Below, one piece after another: positions 53,019 through 64,000 of a stretch of DNA of 64,000 nt. The number at the start of each line of letters is the position of its first letter. Positions within the stretch are counted from its first letter, which is position 1. A model generated the notes under the pieces. The model saw only the letters and a list, made by a program, of their open reading frames with translations. It had not been told where the DNA came from and did not search any database. The translations under genes and the position numbers were made by a program. The DNA comes from Oreocharis arfaki (lineage: Eukaryota > Chordata > Aves > Passeriformes > Paramythiidae): positions 124,001 through 188,000 of the forward strand of contig VZRR01008009.1 of NCBI GenBank assembly GCA_013398015.1, in the 5' to 3' direction.

Positions 53019-55739
53019 AGCTGAGCTCTGTCCGAGAGACCAATGACCACCAACTCAGCCCTTCTTTTGAGCTGGTGGGTGACTGCACCGTCCCTGCATC
53101 TCCTTCCTGTGTGAACTGCTGTGCACACTGCTGCAAGGAGTTGGGAATGAAGACAGGATCGTCAAAGGTTCTAAAAAGAAATGAGATGCTGACTTTCTAC
53201 CTTCAGCTCCTTCGTAAACTACCACCTGGATTCATTTGAATGTTGTAATAATGTGTAAAACACTTAATTTGAAAGATGTCTTTTAGCCATGAGGTCAAGT
53301 CTGGAACAGTGAAAAAACAGCCAGACAGAAAGTAAAGCTGTTGGAGCATTTGAGAGGGTCAGTGTCTTCAGGAAATAAATCAAACATTTCCAGGTAATAC
53401 TGAGCCATGCAATACCATGTGTCTTTGAGAGTTCCCAGCAAGCCTTCTGCCTTGCTGCCTAGAGTGAATCTAAAGCTAGGTTGATAAAAAGATAATGACT
53501 TAGATTTTTGGATTATTTTTTTCCCAACTGAAATGCCTGTTCTTGCCTTCTGTTGGACTTCTGAGAAGTCTGCTCCTGGTAGGAATTTGCAGGAGTCTGT
53601 GGATACCTGCATGCTCACTTTTGGAGTGGAGTGCTGTTCAGTAAGATGCAGACTAGACAGGTCTGGAGAAGGGATCTGGCCTCTGCTTGGATTCTTTGAT
53701 GTCTAATAATGACTGAGAGACTCCAGAGAACAGGGTCCTTCTCTATCAGAACTTAAGAGGGACTCTTTCCTCACAAAGCCTTTCACAAACCTTGTGAGAA
53801 GGTGAAGTACAAAATATCCCTATCCCTCTGCCAAAATTCACTGAAATTTTCCTATGAATTTAAAAGTTTTAAACAAAAAATTGACATAAAGTCACAACTA
53901 GCTGAATTAAAAGGTAACTTGAGATAGAAGACTTGCAGTGCAGGATTATTTTTACTTTTTTTGTGGCTGTTAATACTGTACATTTGCTTCTCAATACTAT
54001 TTCTGTGACTGATACCTTTTCTGTATGACACATTAGCTGACAGGATGACATCCAAGAAGATACTTGAAGAAGCACAGCACAGAGACAAGAAAGGTGAAAA
54101 ATCTTTTTGAAGAAGGAGTTGCTCTCACATGCATGTCTGTTTCTCCCACCAAGGTGGAGATTACAAGTAAATAAGAGCTATTCATTCTCTAACCAAAGTT
54201 TGATCCGTCTCTGCATCCCAATCGGCAGCTCAGCCCCACCAAGTCCCTGAAACACTGTTTGCATTGTTTACTGTATGTGGTACCAGGAAAAAGCTGGTGT
54301 TACTGTTATTTAGCACCAGCATTCTTCAGGCTGCCAAAATCCTTGTGCCAAAAAAGAAAGGTCATTTGAACCTCAGTGTCTGACAAAACAAGCTCAAACT
54401 GTCTACTGTGGGAACATGATTTTTCTTGGGCTGATCCCATTCTGCAGCCAGAATGGGTAATGGCAAGCTCTTCCCCTCCCGCTGTGTCTGGAGGTGAGTT
54501 CTAAAATCCCAATGAATCATTTTGTTTGTTTTGTGACGCCTTTTATTTTTTAATAGACACTGCCTTTTGTTAATGACAAAAAAATGGCTCCTTCCCTCTC
54601 TGTGAATAGCAGTTGCTGCTGCGGGCGGCGTGTGCGTCTCGTGGCTGCTGGGGTGCGCACCGGGGCTGCGCTGGGCCAGCCGGGCGAGCGGAGGATGCTT
54701 TTTCCAAGCAGCTCTCTTTCTCCCCAGATGCCTGCATCAGTTCTATACAGCTGCATTGCTGATGAGACCTTTACGTGGCTGCAGCCCACAGAAGTCTGAT
54801 CCCTGCTTGCTACATGCCCCTCCCGCTAAGTCTCTGAACACCGTGGAGGGGTTAAAATGATTAATCATGGGGAATAAAGGCTCCTAAATCTGTACGATTC
54901 AGATGCTGAGTGCCTACAGCTCCCGTTACTCGGAGCAGATGCTGGACCTATTCAGTGGGTCTGGGAAAATGAAGCCACAGAATCGCTTAGGAAGATGAGG
55001 AACTTGCTTTGTGGTCTCATGTGTGGTCTTGTGAACCTGCCTGTGGTCTCGTGGAACGAGCCATATTTTGGAGAAGGAAGGGAGCGCTCGCTTGTAGGTA
55101 TGTCCATCTAAAGCAGGTTGTTTCTGCATCACAGTAGGGTTGGTACCGTTTTCAAGCCTGGCTGGAGGCACATGCAGTTTGCAGCACTTGCTGTTTCCCT
55201 CAGGACCAGGATGGCAGCTTGGCCTGGCTGAGGGAGGCACTGACTGGGGATTTGGCAAGGCCAAAGGGCCATAGGCTCTTTCAAACCCCAGGGCATCCAT
55301 GTTGGACCCATGCCCAGCCCAAGCAGATTTGGTGGCTAGAGGAAGGCCAGGTGAGTTTCATTCATGGGTCACTTTGTCTCCCAGGAGGCAAGAAATTCAA
55401 ATAAGGTAGTACTTGAAGTCACTCCCAATGGTAACTGAGCTTCAGGTGAGTAGTTTGTGGCAATTCCCCTGGCTAGGAATGATTTCTCAGTGAGTAGCAA
55501 ACATCTGGTTTGGGGGGTAAGGGTTTCCAAATGCCAAGGCTTAGGAAGGTTTTCACTCTGCCAAATGCAAACTCACTCCTCTTCCAAGCATAAGTGGCTG
55601 GGAAGCACCTCACATCATCTGGCAAGTTTTAAAGCACCACATTGCTCCTTGGGTATGACCAAGGAGTCCACAATTACGGCCTCAGTGATGATGCTCACTC
55701 AGGTTTACTAATGTGCATTTTAATGGTTTCTGAACCATT
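53019..55739. other. Intergenic, small CpG cluster at 54595-54690
   Basis: There is no gene I can support. Positions 54615-54690 hold a small CpG-rich patch (GCGGGCGGCGTGTGCGTCTC and following), too short to call a CpG island with confidence. A minus-strand frame at 53295-53618 is open for 107 codons but matches nothing I know. Confidence 0.5.
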
Positions 55740-55893
55740 GTGGTTGTGGAGCGTCCTTCACTGGAGATATTCAAGAACTGCCTGGACACAGTGCTGTGCA
55801 ATGTGCTCTAGGATGACCCTGCTTGAGCAGGGAGGTTGGGCCAGATGATCTCCCGTGGTTCCTTCCAATGTGACCCGTTCTGTGATTCTGTGA
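55740..55893 (+). repeat. CR1 LINE 3' end
   Basis: This is the sense-strand CR1 terminus: GTTGTGGAG, CTGGAGATATTCAAGAACTG, CCTGGACAC, a GGTTGGGCCAGATGATCTCC segment, GTTCCTTCCAATGTGACC, then the terminal TTCTGTGATTCTGTGA. Like most avian CR1s it is 5' truncated. Confidence 0.92.
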
Positions 55894-57861
55894 GCTAGTG
55901 TCAGTTTATTATCTCTTTCATGCAATGCCTAAGCAGTAAAAGATCCATAGAAAGAACCCTACTAAGGGAGTAGGGGTATTGGGTTTGTGGTGTAAACACA
56001 AGTTTATTTTATCTCTGTACTTTGGAACTGTAGATACAAATCCAGGAAAAACTGATACTGCCTTAAACCACAATGAAACTGATAAACCGAGCAGTTTGCT
56101 GTGCAGAAGTGGCTGAGCTGTGCAGTTTATGGTGTTTCTTATGAAAGTAGGGGTTTACTCAGAAGGACTCTGAATAAATTTCCTTTTCTCTGAATCTTGT
56201 TGGCTGCGTGCACTTCAGCTCCTTAGCTTTCTTGATATGCAATGTGCAATGTTGTACATGAATTTTCAAGCCTCACAGGATGTCTGTGCTGTATAAATAT
56301 AAAGAAAATTAATTCAAAATAGCCTTGCAGTTTTTTCAAAGACATGGATAGTTCCTGCTCTTTCCATGTCTCTATTGGTCTTTATTCATATATCCAAAAA
56401 AGAACCCCTCTGTCCTGTCTTTTGTAATGCTGTCAGGCTCCCTTCCAGCACTGTGTATACATCTCATTTACTTTTTAGGAAAAGCCTTTCCATAATAAAA
56501 ATATCCCATCAGAAGTAGTTGTGTGGCCTTGAAGAGCGTATCCCCTGGTGCCAGTGGAGAAGTTCATTTGCAGAGCTCTGCCTTCAGCCTAGTGCCACGC
56601 ACTTCACCGTCCTGCAGGAGTGTTGCCACCCCTCAGTACTGCGGCTGTTTTTCTTGAACATAACACTAGAAAGGGCAACGGGCTGGTTTTTCTGAAGCAG
56701 AAGTTGGGGGAATCACTTATTAATACCCAGTAGTACCCCCTGGAAATGGGCTTTCAGTGTGTCACATCTGCTGGCAAACTGTCACTGCCCCTGTGGAAAC
56801 TGGTCCCTGATATTGCTGTGGGACTCCCTGGTTGTACTGACAGGGATGGACAGTGGCACTCTCACACAGCTGCACTAAGCTTCATGTGGAGGCTAAAACC
56901 CCTGTTGCCAGCCGTGATGACCCTGATGCCCAGCTCTGGGTGGATCGACATTATTTACCTTGTTACTGCAGTTTGGGCAGTTAACACAGCTGTTGTTTGG
57001 TGTTAAGTCAGTCCTCAGCTTTGCACTTGGGGGTCAACTAGTAAACTCAGGGACCTTCTTCAGAATCCATTTCTGTGAGTGCCAGCCTAGAACTATTAAC
57101 CAACAACAAAAGCATTGGCGCTGCACCAGCTTATTTGCAATATAACAGCTGAGTATGGGTACATTTTCAGTCACCTCAAGGGGAGTTTGTCATGTAGATA
57201 AAGGGTAATAAATGGTCCCTTGCTTTGATATGGAACAAAACAATAAATTGTTAAAGTGTAAGTAGCAACAGACCTACACTGTGATGGAACCTCACTTGGG
57301 GTATGTTCTTGAAGAATAACTGAGCATCAGCTAGGTGAAAGCTTCCATCATGGAACGTAGGACACAGTTTTCACAGGAGAGTGCAGTGACCAGATATTTC
57401 AAAGCAAAGAACAAGATAGAAAATCTTGTTCTGAGTGCCTAGCTATTCTCTGCACCTGTCCTGGTAAAATAAAGGTGCTTGCAGTCTAGAAAGGCAGAGA
57501 AGAAAAGAACAAACAAGATGGTGCCCTTCATTTCAAGAGTGTCTTTATAAATAGCTCTCCTCTGCTGAGGGCTAGCACACTCCAACTTTGCCTTCCCTTC
57601 CAGGAGGAATGCAATAGCACTAGTAAGGAAATGTACCTGCAGCTGACAAACAACTGAGCATACTCAAGTCTGTCAGCATGAAGACTTTTGTGGCAAAGCC
57701 TAGTTTGCAACTATCGGTGCCTGTTCATAGTTGCCAAACCCTGGTGCAACACTTTCCCTGCCTGTTGGGGAGTGTGTATGTTGTGTTCAGACTTGGCTTA
57801 GAGCCCAGAGCAGCCTGGGTTTTATTTTCCTTTTGTATGAACATGGAGAAGATTTTCCAGT
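55894..57861. other. Intergenic, nothing recognised
   Basis: This is unremarkable sequence with no gene, RNA gene or further repeat family. Confidence 0.5.
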
Positions 57862-57940
57862 AGGATGGATGGCTTAGCAGATAATGCACTGGCCTTTCAA
57901 AGTGGGGAACGTGGTTTGGGTTCAGTTTGAGGTCTCAAGC
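57862..57940 (+). repeat. tRNA-like head of an old SINE
   Basis: GGATGGCTTAGCAGATAATG and GCACTGGCC carry a Pol III A-box-like word (57870-57880), and GGTTCAGTTTG (57919-57929) resembles a B-box, about 40 bases away. The sequence cannot fold as an intact tRNA that I can see, so I read it as a SINE head related to the MIR-like elements, not a tRNA gene. Confidence 0.5.
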
Positions 57941-60900
57941 AAAATGATATTACCGGTCTAGGCAATTAATGGTCAATTTCATACAGCAGTCTGTACCCTG
58001 TAAATTTGTCTCTGATTTGACTTGCACAGGTTTACTGTATTTAAAGCACAATGCTAGGAAGGTAGTGGTGTTACATCAGCCTTTGCTACTTCCACCGCAC
58101 TCTCTGCCCTTCTGTGGAAGTTCATACTAGTATTTGAATTCTGTTTGTGTGCAAAACTCCAGAGTTGTGGGATCTTCAACTTTTTTCATCTGAGCTTGGC
58201 TTCCTCTTTTATTGTTTGGGTTTGTTAACTGGCTGCTGTTGTCCTTCTCAAGTCCCAATAACCATTTTTTAACCCCCTTGTTTTTCCACAGGAAAGCCAG
58301 GAAGAAAGGCGTTTTCAGCAAGGCCTCCCTCCTTGCTGGATTTCATGCACAGGCTTTAATCATTGCCTTGCCTGGAAAAGGGAAAGAGCTTTTCTTAGAA
58401 TGTCCTACTGCAGCATATAAAGACTTCCCCCGTTCTCCCTTCCTACTCATTAAAGCACGATTGTTGACTGCTTTGGGGTCCCTCTGGGTAAGGCTTGTTT
58501 GTAATGTCAATTACCTTGAGTTTATGAGTTAAGAGCTGTTGCCGGTCCTCTGGAAAAAGGAATCCTTCATTTAGCTGTCACTGGCATGCACTGCAGTTCA
58601 TTCGGCCAAGAGGAAATGGGGATTAAAAGACCTGGTCCTGCTCCTGCTGGAGGCGGTGGTATGGCTCCTGGTGAGAACAATGGGACCAGACCCCAGCCTC
58701 AGAGGAGAGGGTGGTCCTAGCTAGGGTGCTCCCCTGCTCCCCCTCTTCCCTAAGTGAATGATGATAATTACTGCAGGAGCGTCTGCTTGGTTCACTTCCT
58801 CCAATTGTTCCCAGGCTCTTATTTTGCTTTATACTCAGAAAGGGTCATTTGTTTAGCTGCATAGCAAAGCTTGTCCAGAGTGACCTAATGTGTTCCTGAA
58901 ATGCTTGAAAAGGTGGGTGACCACCGCAGAGAGAGGCAGAGAGTAGCTGAACAGAGGCTCTTTGCATATTTTGGCCCATCCTGGTCAAAGTGACAGGGAC
59001 GGCTGACAATGCGGGTGGCACAAGGCCAGTTTTTTGATGAGATATAAAGAAATTGTGACCTCATTTCCAGACAGAAACCTACACTGGGATAACTTGAGAC
59101 AGTGTTCAAGAGCTCTTTTTGAGGAATTAAAGTGGTTCACCTGTCCAATAACCAGGGGCTTTAATAAAAAATTGCTCTTTGAAACTGTGGACAACTGGAT
59201 CCAGCAGAGTCCTCAGCTTAGGATGCTGCAGGAAGATTTCTGAGGTTTTCTAGCAAACACCTGACTTGGGATACAACCCACTGTCTGCACTGGTTACCCA
59301 CTGCTCTCTTAGGGAAGAGACAGAGTGATAGAACATGAAAGAGGGAAGATCTGTCAGCAACCCAAAGCTAATGAAGGCCCAATTATGACACTTGTCACCC
59401 CAGATGACTTCATTGTCACTGGAATGGGCAGATCTGAATGGGATGGAAAAAACTTCTTGTTTCAGTTACTGCATGAACATGGCACTGCCTTTATCACACC
59501 ACTGTTGTGTTGGTATAATCAAGTAGACTTTCAGCCTGGTGTGCTAAGCAAATGCTTCCTCTGCTGCTGGTAAGACACTGGGTATTTGTTTTTCCATTGT
59601 GGAAATGTGTTGAGAAACATCCTCAATAACAGCTGAGCTTTAATTCCTGAGAAAGCCAGCAGCTCCACTCTACGTCACAAGTTCAAGTAACCAAAGTTGG
59701 AAAGTGCAGAGAATTTTTTTCTGTAGGTATTCTCACCCCAGGGACAATACTTGTTAATAATAACCCTCCCTTGCATTTCTTTTCATTTTCCTTCTGAGGG
59801 CCTTATGTTGCTGAGGCATGAAAAAAAATCTCAGAAGACCTCCAGTGAGGAATTCTAGAGTTACTTCTTTTCTTTAGAGAAAGGATGTCAAGATACAGAA
59901 AGAAAATCAAATTGAAAAAGAAAAATTGAAAGAAAACCAATTAGAGTTGTGGTGTGGAGCTGTGATTGCGGTGAGCCCTGATGGAAAATGAAACTGACAC
60001 AGACTTCCAAGTCTGAGTGTCCTAGGCATTTCATGGTGGAAATGTGGTCAATCTCCTTCCAGCTTAAATGGGATCTCTCAGCTCCTGTGTCCACAGCAGT
60101 ATTTTCCTAAGCAACTCCTCTTGGCAGAGTGATGGGCCTTTTTTTTTTCAGCTTTGAATTGCCATGAATATTCCTTGCTTCAGGAAGTCACTGATGATGC
60201 ACAGGCTGTATTACAGCCTTATCAAAACTGAGCAGATTCGATATCTTATTGAGAAATTTGGAAATCACATCAGCTCTTTTTTGTAATCAGCCATGAGTGC
60301 ATCTTGAGAACTCAGATCCTGTACAGCCCCAACATTCAGTGGCTTTGGGTTTATTATTTCATTGTAAGGATCACCTACTACATCACTAAAGACTCTGCAA
60401 GAGTGCTTTGCTTTGAGGCAGGGAATACTTCACTACTCAACGCTCAGCTCTTAGGTTTCTCTAGTTCCAGGCAGCAAAACTTCCAGTGAAAGACCTCACA
60501 TTGAAAATGTATCTCAGCGGCATCAGATTAATAATGCAACCTCCTGAGCCTTCTAGATTTCAGAAAGAAAATGTTAAAGGACCAAGGTAGTTTTCACCCA
60601 CCACTCTTCATTTTCACCTGATTGTGCGAGCCTCCTCTATATAGTGCCCTTGTACACAAGCCACGTGTCAGCTGAGCTGTGGCAACCTTGGTGGCTGTTT
60701 GCCATGTATGGTTTTGGTCTGCCCTAGGTGTGAGGTAATGCCAATTAGCTCCAAACTTGTTGAAAGAAGCTTAAACCGAAACAGAATAAAAACACAGACA
60801 TGGACAATTACAGAGCTTGACTGACGTATAGCAGCTCCATAAGCCCTGAACATAGGCTGTGTGTCTGAACCCCTGAGCTGCTTGCTCTCAAAACTTGGTT

Positions 60901-63900
60901 TGTTCACCACACGTGCACATGGATTGTGATGTACAGGCAGTAGTTTTTGAGAGACACTGGCTCTGGTGAGCCTGGTGTGCTGCCTGCTCCTCCCACGCTC
61001 TCTGGGACGTAGTGATTTTTCTGGATGCTACCTAAAGGACTGACTGGTCTGGTTTTACCAAATGTGCTGATCATATGATGATGTGTGTTTATGTCAGTAT
61101 GTGCTGATTGGGCACATTTTAATTTCCAGTGATCCTGGCTAGCAAGTTAGCTGTTTAGTTTTAACAGTAGCAGCACGTTGAAAGTAACACAGGCAGAGCA
61201 GAAAAACTCTGCTGCTCACTGAAAACAGAACAAGACCAGGCTCTAGTCATTTTTTTAAACCAGTTGCTCCAGAGTGAAAAAATACAGGTTATTTTTATCT
61301 AAGCAGGTCACATTTTGATGAGGAGCCATAGGGTCTAGGGTTCAGAGGGCAAGAGCGAGTGTCGCTAAGGATCTTGCTGTGCTGTAATCCCTCCTAAGCC
61401 ATGGGTTTGCAGGGTCACCTTGGATGTGACACTTGATCAGTCAGCTCAACCTTAAGCAAGAGGCAGCCAGACTGTCCCTTGCCAGCCCAAATGTCACAGT
61501 GTCCAGCTTTCTAAGTGATTCTCCCTTTCCCTAGCAGAAGTAGCTGTTGATAAGTTGTAATGCAACAATCAAACTCTGGTTCCCAGTGCATTGCTAAAAA
61601 ATAATTGACATCATTATGAGTATTGTGAGTTTTGAAGACTTGACAGAGGAAATTGTTAATAATAAAGGGCTGTTGTCTTAAATGGATGGGGAATTTGGGT
61701 GCTCCGTTGCCAGATTCTACAGTTTTTTATTGATACTTTCTCTATTGATATTTAATGTTTTCTGCAGTGATACAGCTGAGAAAGTGCTTAATCAGGACTT
61801 GTCAAGAGCTATAAGACAAGATTATTCTGAAGTACAGAAGTTTTTTTAAAAGACATCATAAGCGTTTTTAGAGTAGGAAAAGCAATTGTGGTTTCTTAGA
61901 GGCTGGTAGAGCAGCCCAGAGGGAGGAAGAAATGTAGTACCTACACAGAGGCACCCAGTGCAATTCTCCACACCCACCTGGCATCCAACTCCCACTCCCA
62001 AAGGATGCAGCTGTTCCCTAGATGTGCTGGATGCCCAGAGACATCCCAAATTACACTGGATACCTACGTGTTCGACTTAATGTTAAGAGCTGTGAAAAAA
62101 ATCTCAGCACTGGTGAAGCTGGGATAGGAGACAAATGTGTTTAACCCATTTCTTAGGCTGGTTATTTGGCCTTGTTAGACTGCAGGAGAACAGCTGACGA
62201 CAGTGGAAACCTTCTCTGATTGCATGCAAATGGGAGTATTGTCAAAACGGGAGGATGGCTGAGTCTCCTTTGGAGGAAGAGACAACTCCATATGCTGGCT
62301 GGCACTGTGGCCCTCCCTCCTCCTGAAATGCACAATTGTGAGAAGGACAAGGAGGAACTTGTGGTAGTAGATAATGCTCTTATCAGAAGGTTGGTTGGTC
62401 TCAAACGCATGAATAGATGAACAATAGCTTAAATGAACCGCCCTTATCTATTCCAATTCATTGGTGATAGAAAGAATTTGGTTACTTAATTTAACTACTC
62501 ATGATTGTGGCAAGAAGGACAAGATTTCACCTCAAAAGTCATTTCTTGATAGCACTTCCATATTTTATCTCCTTGCCTTTACTTCCATGATATCTGGACC
62601 ATATTTTTTCATTAGGACTTTTGGCAAGACCAATCAACTTTTATATAGCTGTTTGCCAGTCTTCTGAAATCTCTGAATGTACCTCTCATAACCCTAGATA
62701 GCTGTCTTCTCTCCTTTCCCTTCCCCTCAAGATTTTTCTATTTCTTATAATTTCTAATCTTAAGCTTAGTAATGATGTTCTCAGAATCAAGATCATAGAG
62801 AAGTGTGTCAGGATGGGCTGATCTAATTGGCTCACAAACTCTAGGAACTGTCCTGTGGTTGAAAGAACGACTCAAAGTGTTCTGTTTTTACTAAAAAAGC
62901 TGAAGAGTGTGTTCTAAGAGGCTGGGATAGTATTTTCATGTTGGTAAAATTTTAGCTGTGTGGCTGGTGATAGAGGAGTTTCTACATGTGTGTTGTGTAT
63001 GAAGGAGAGTAAACTGTCTCTCTATCATCTCTTTCCTGAAACATCACTGTTCCTGCATGGAAGGATGGCATGTGTGCTTGTGTTGTGGGTGGTAGTGCCC
63101 TATGCTGATTATGAGGTCTCAGCATCATTCACTGAGGCAAGTAAGACTCTGAACAGCAAAGACACAGCATGTGGTAGTTCAGGCATTTTAAATGTCAGCT
63201 TATGAGGTGCTTGGTGCTTGAATAAGTTTAAAAAAATTGTTAGATGCAATTGGGGTGTGAGAGGGAAGTGAAGGTTCTGACCACAGAAACTTTCATTGTC
63301 TCTTTGGCAGCAGAAAGCAAATCTTGAATGTAACAAAGCTCGTTGGGGCACTGCACAGGCCCTGCCAAAACTGGGGATCAGGTTTTCAACCTAACTGGTT
63401 CATCAGGGTGATATGGGGCTTCTGGGCCAGTTTTATCCCCCAGCAGAGCCTAGCTATGTTGTTAAGGTTCTGGCTTTCATTGCAGCTCTGAGCTCTCACC
63501 TCTTCTCTTCAAGCTTCTGTTGTACTTGCTCATGTTTATCTTATGGGGATCAAGATGTACTTGAACTTTAGAAATGAAAACGGAAATTTGAACAGGAAAC
63601 ATGGCAGATTGACATGTTCCTCATTATCACTGCTACATTTGTTAGACATATGTTTTAAAAATCAAAACACTGCAGTATTCAAAGCACTGAGGGTGGGGGC
63701 AAGGAGGGAGACCCATCCATGCCCCACCCAGGCTGTTTATTCTTGAGGATGATTCATCTGTGGATGAAACTACACAGCCAACCATGGTTGATGCTGAAAA
63801 GTACTTAGTTACCGTTCAGAGATTTCCTGACTGAAATCCCAGCCGCTGCTCAAAGATGGTGTGAGCTTACTGTACAGGGAAAACACCATGGACCAGCTTA

Positions 63901-64000
63901 TGCCCTCTAGGAAAAAATAAACCCACAAAATGCAGGCTGGCTACACCTGTCAGCATTGGAGATGGAGCACTGTATGCTGGTGGCAATCCGATAGCCTTCA
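57941..64000. other. Intergenic, nothing firm
   Basis: No gene could be supported to the end of the window. About 58200-58860 is free of recognised repeats and could be conserved regulatory DNA, but I have no positive evidence beyond composition. Two short open frames at 59034-59243 and 59325-59573 resemble no family I know. Confidence 0.5.

Noticed and set aside
57862..57940. Functional tRNA gene.
   Set aside because: The boxes are imperfect and I see no intact acceptor stem or cloverleaf.
59034..59573. Two neighbouring open frames with protein-like composition.
   Set aside because: Short, separate frames with no recognisable motif. Chance ORFs of this size occur throughout the window.

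Overview
This is nuclear vertebrate DNA, almost certainly from a bird. The one gene I recognise is Delta-like 1 (DLL1, the Notch ligand called Delta-1 in chick). Its exons are split by ordinary GT-AG introns. The interspersed repeats are the chicken-repeat-1 (CR1) LINEs typical of birds, plus ancient MIR-like tRNA-derived SINEs shared among amniotes. The species cannot be fixed from the window alone.

Layout. Positions 1-1998 are the 3' part of a DLL1 intron. They contain a CpG- and E-box-rich block at about 1300-1660 that looks regulatory. Seven DLL1 exons on the + strand follow: 1999-2059, 2538-2668, 2814-2983, 3122-3338, 4336-5128, 5244-5358 and 5713-about 6420. Together they encode 496 residues: all eight EGF repeats, the transmembrane segment, the whole cytoplasmic tail and the C-terminal ATEV PDZ ligand. 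The signal peptide, MNNL and DSL exons lie upstream of the window. The 3'UTR (5719 to about 6420) is AU-rich, with three identical miR-34/449 seed matches, a Pumilio-type motif and a canonical AATAAA.

From about 6.4 kb to the end the window looks like a gene desert of about 57 kb, with no protein-coding gene I can support. It holds CR1 fragments (13.3, 26.1, 28.3-29.9 and 55.7 kb, and a fossil of CR1 ORF1 at 52.6-53.0 kb), MIR-like SINEs (9.5-9.9, 36.7 and 57.9 kb), short copies of a dispersed CCATTGAAGTCAATGG-type repeat, and simple repeats. It also holds a 223-base assembly gap inside a poly-T tract (31329-31551) and, just after it, a dense orphan CpG island (about 31808-32175) that is the best candidate for a promoter. 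AT-rich blocks dense in homeodomain-type motifs (about 39.4-40.0 and 44.4-45.6 kb) are candidate long-range enhancers. That would suit the desert next to a developmental gene, but conservation could not be tested here.

I found no new multi-gene system. The most useful leads are the triple miR-34 seed sites, the evenly spaced E-box cluster in the DLL1 intron, the orphan CpG island beside the gap, and the nested and fossil retroelements.
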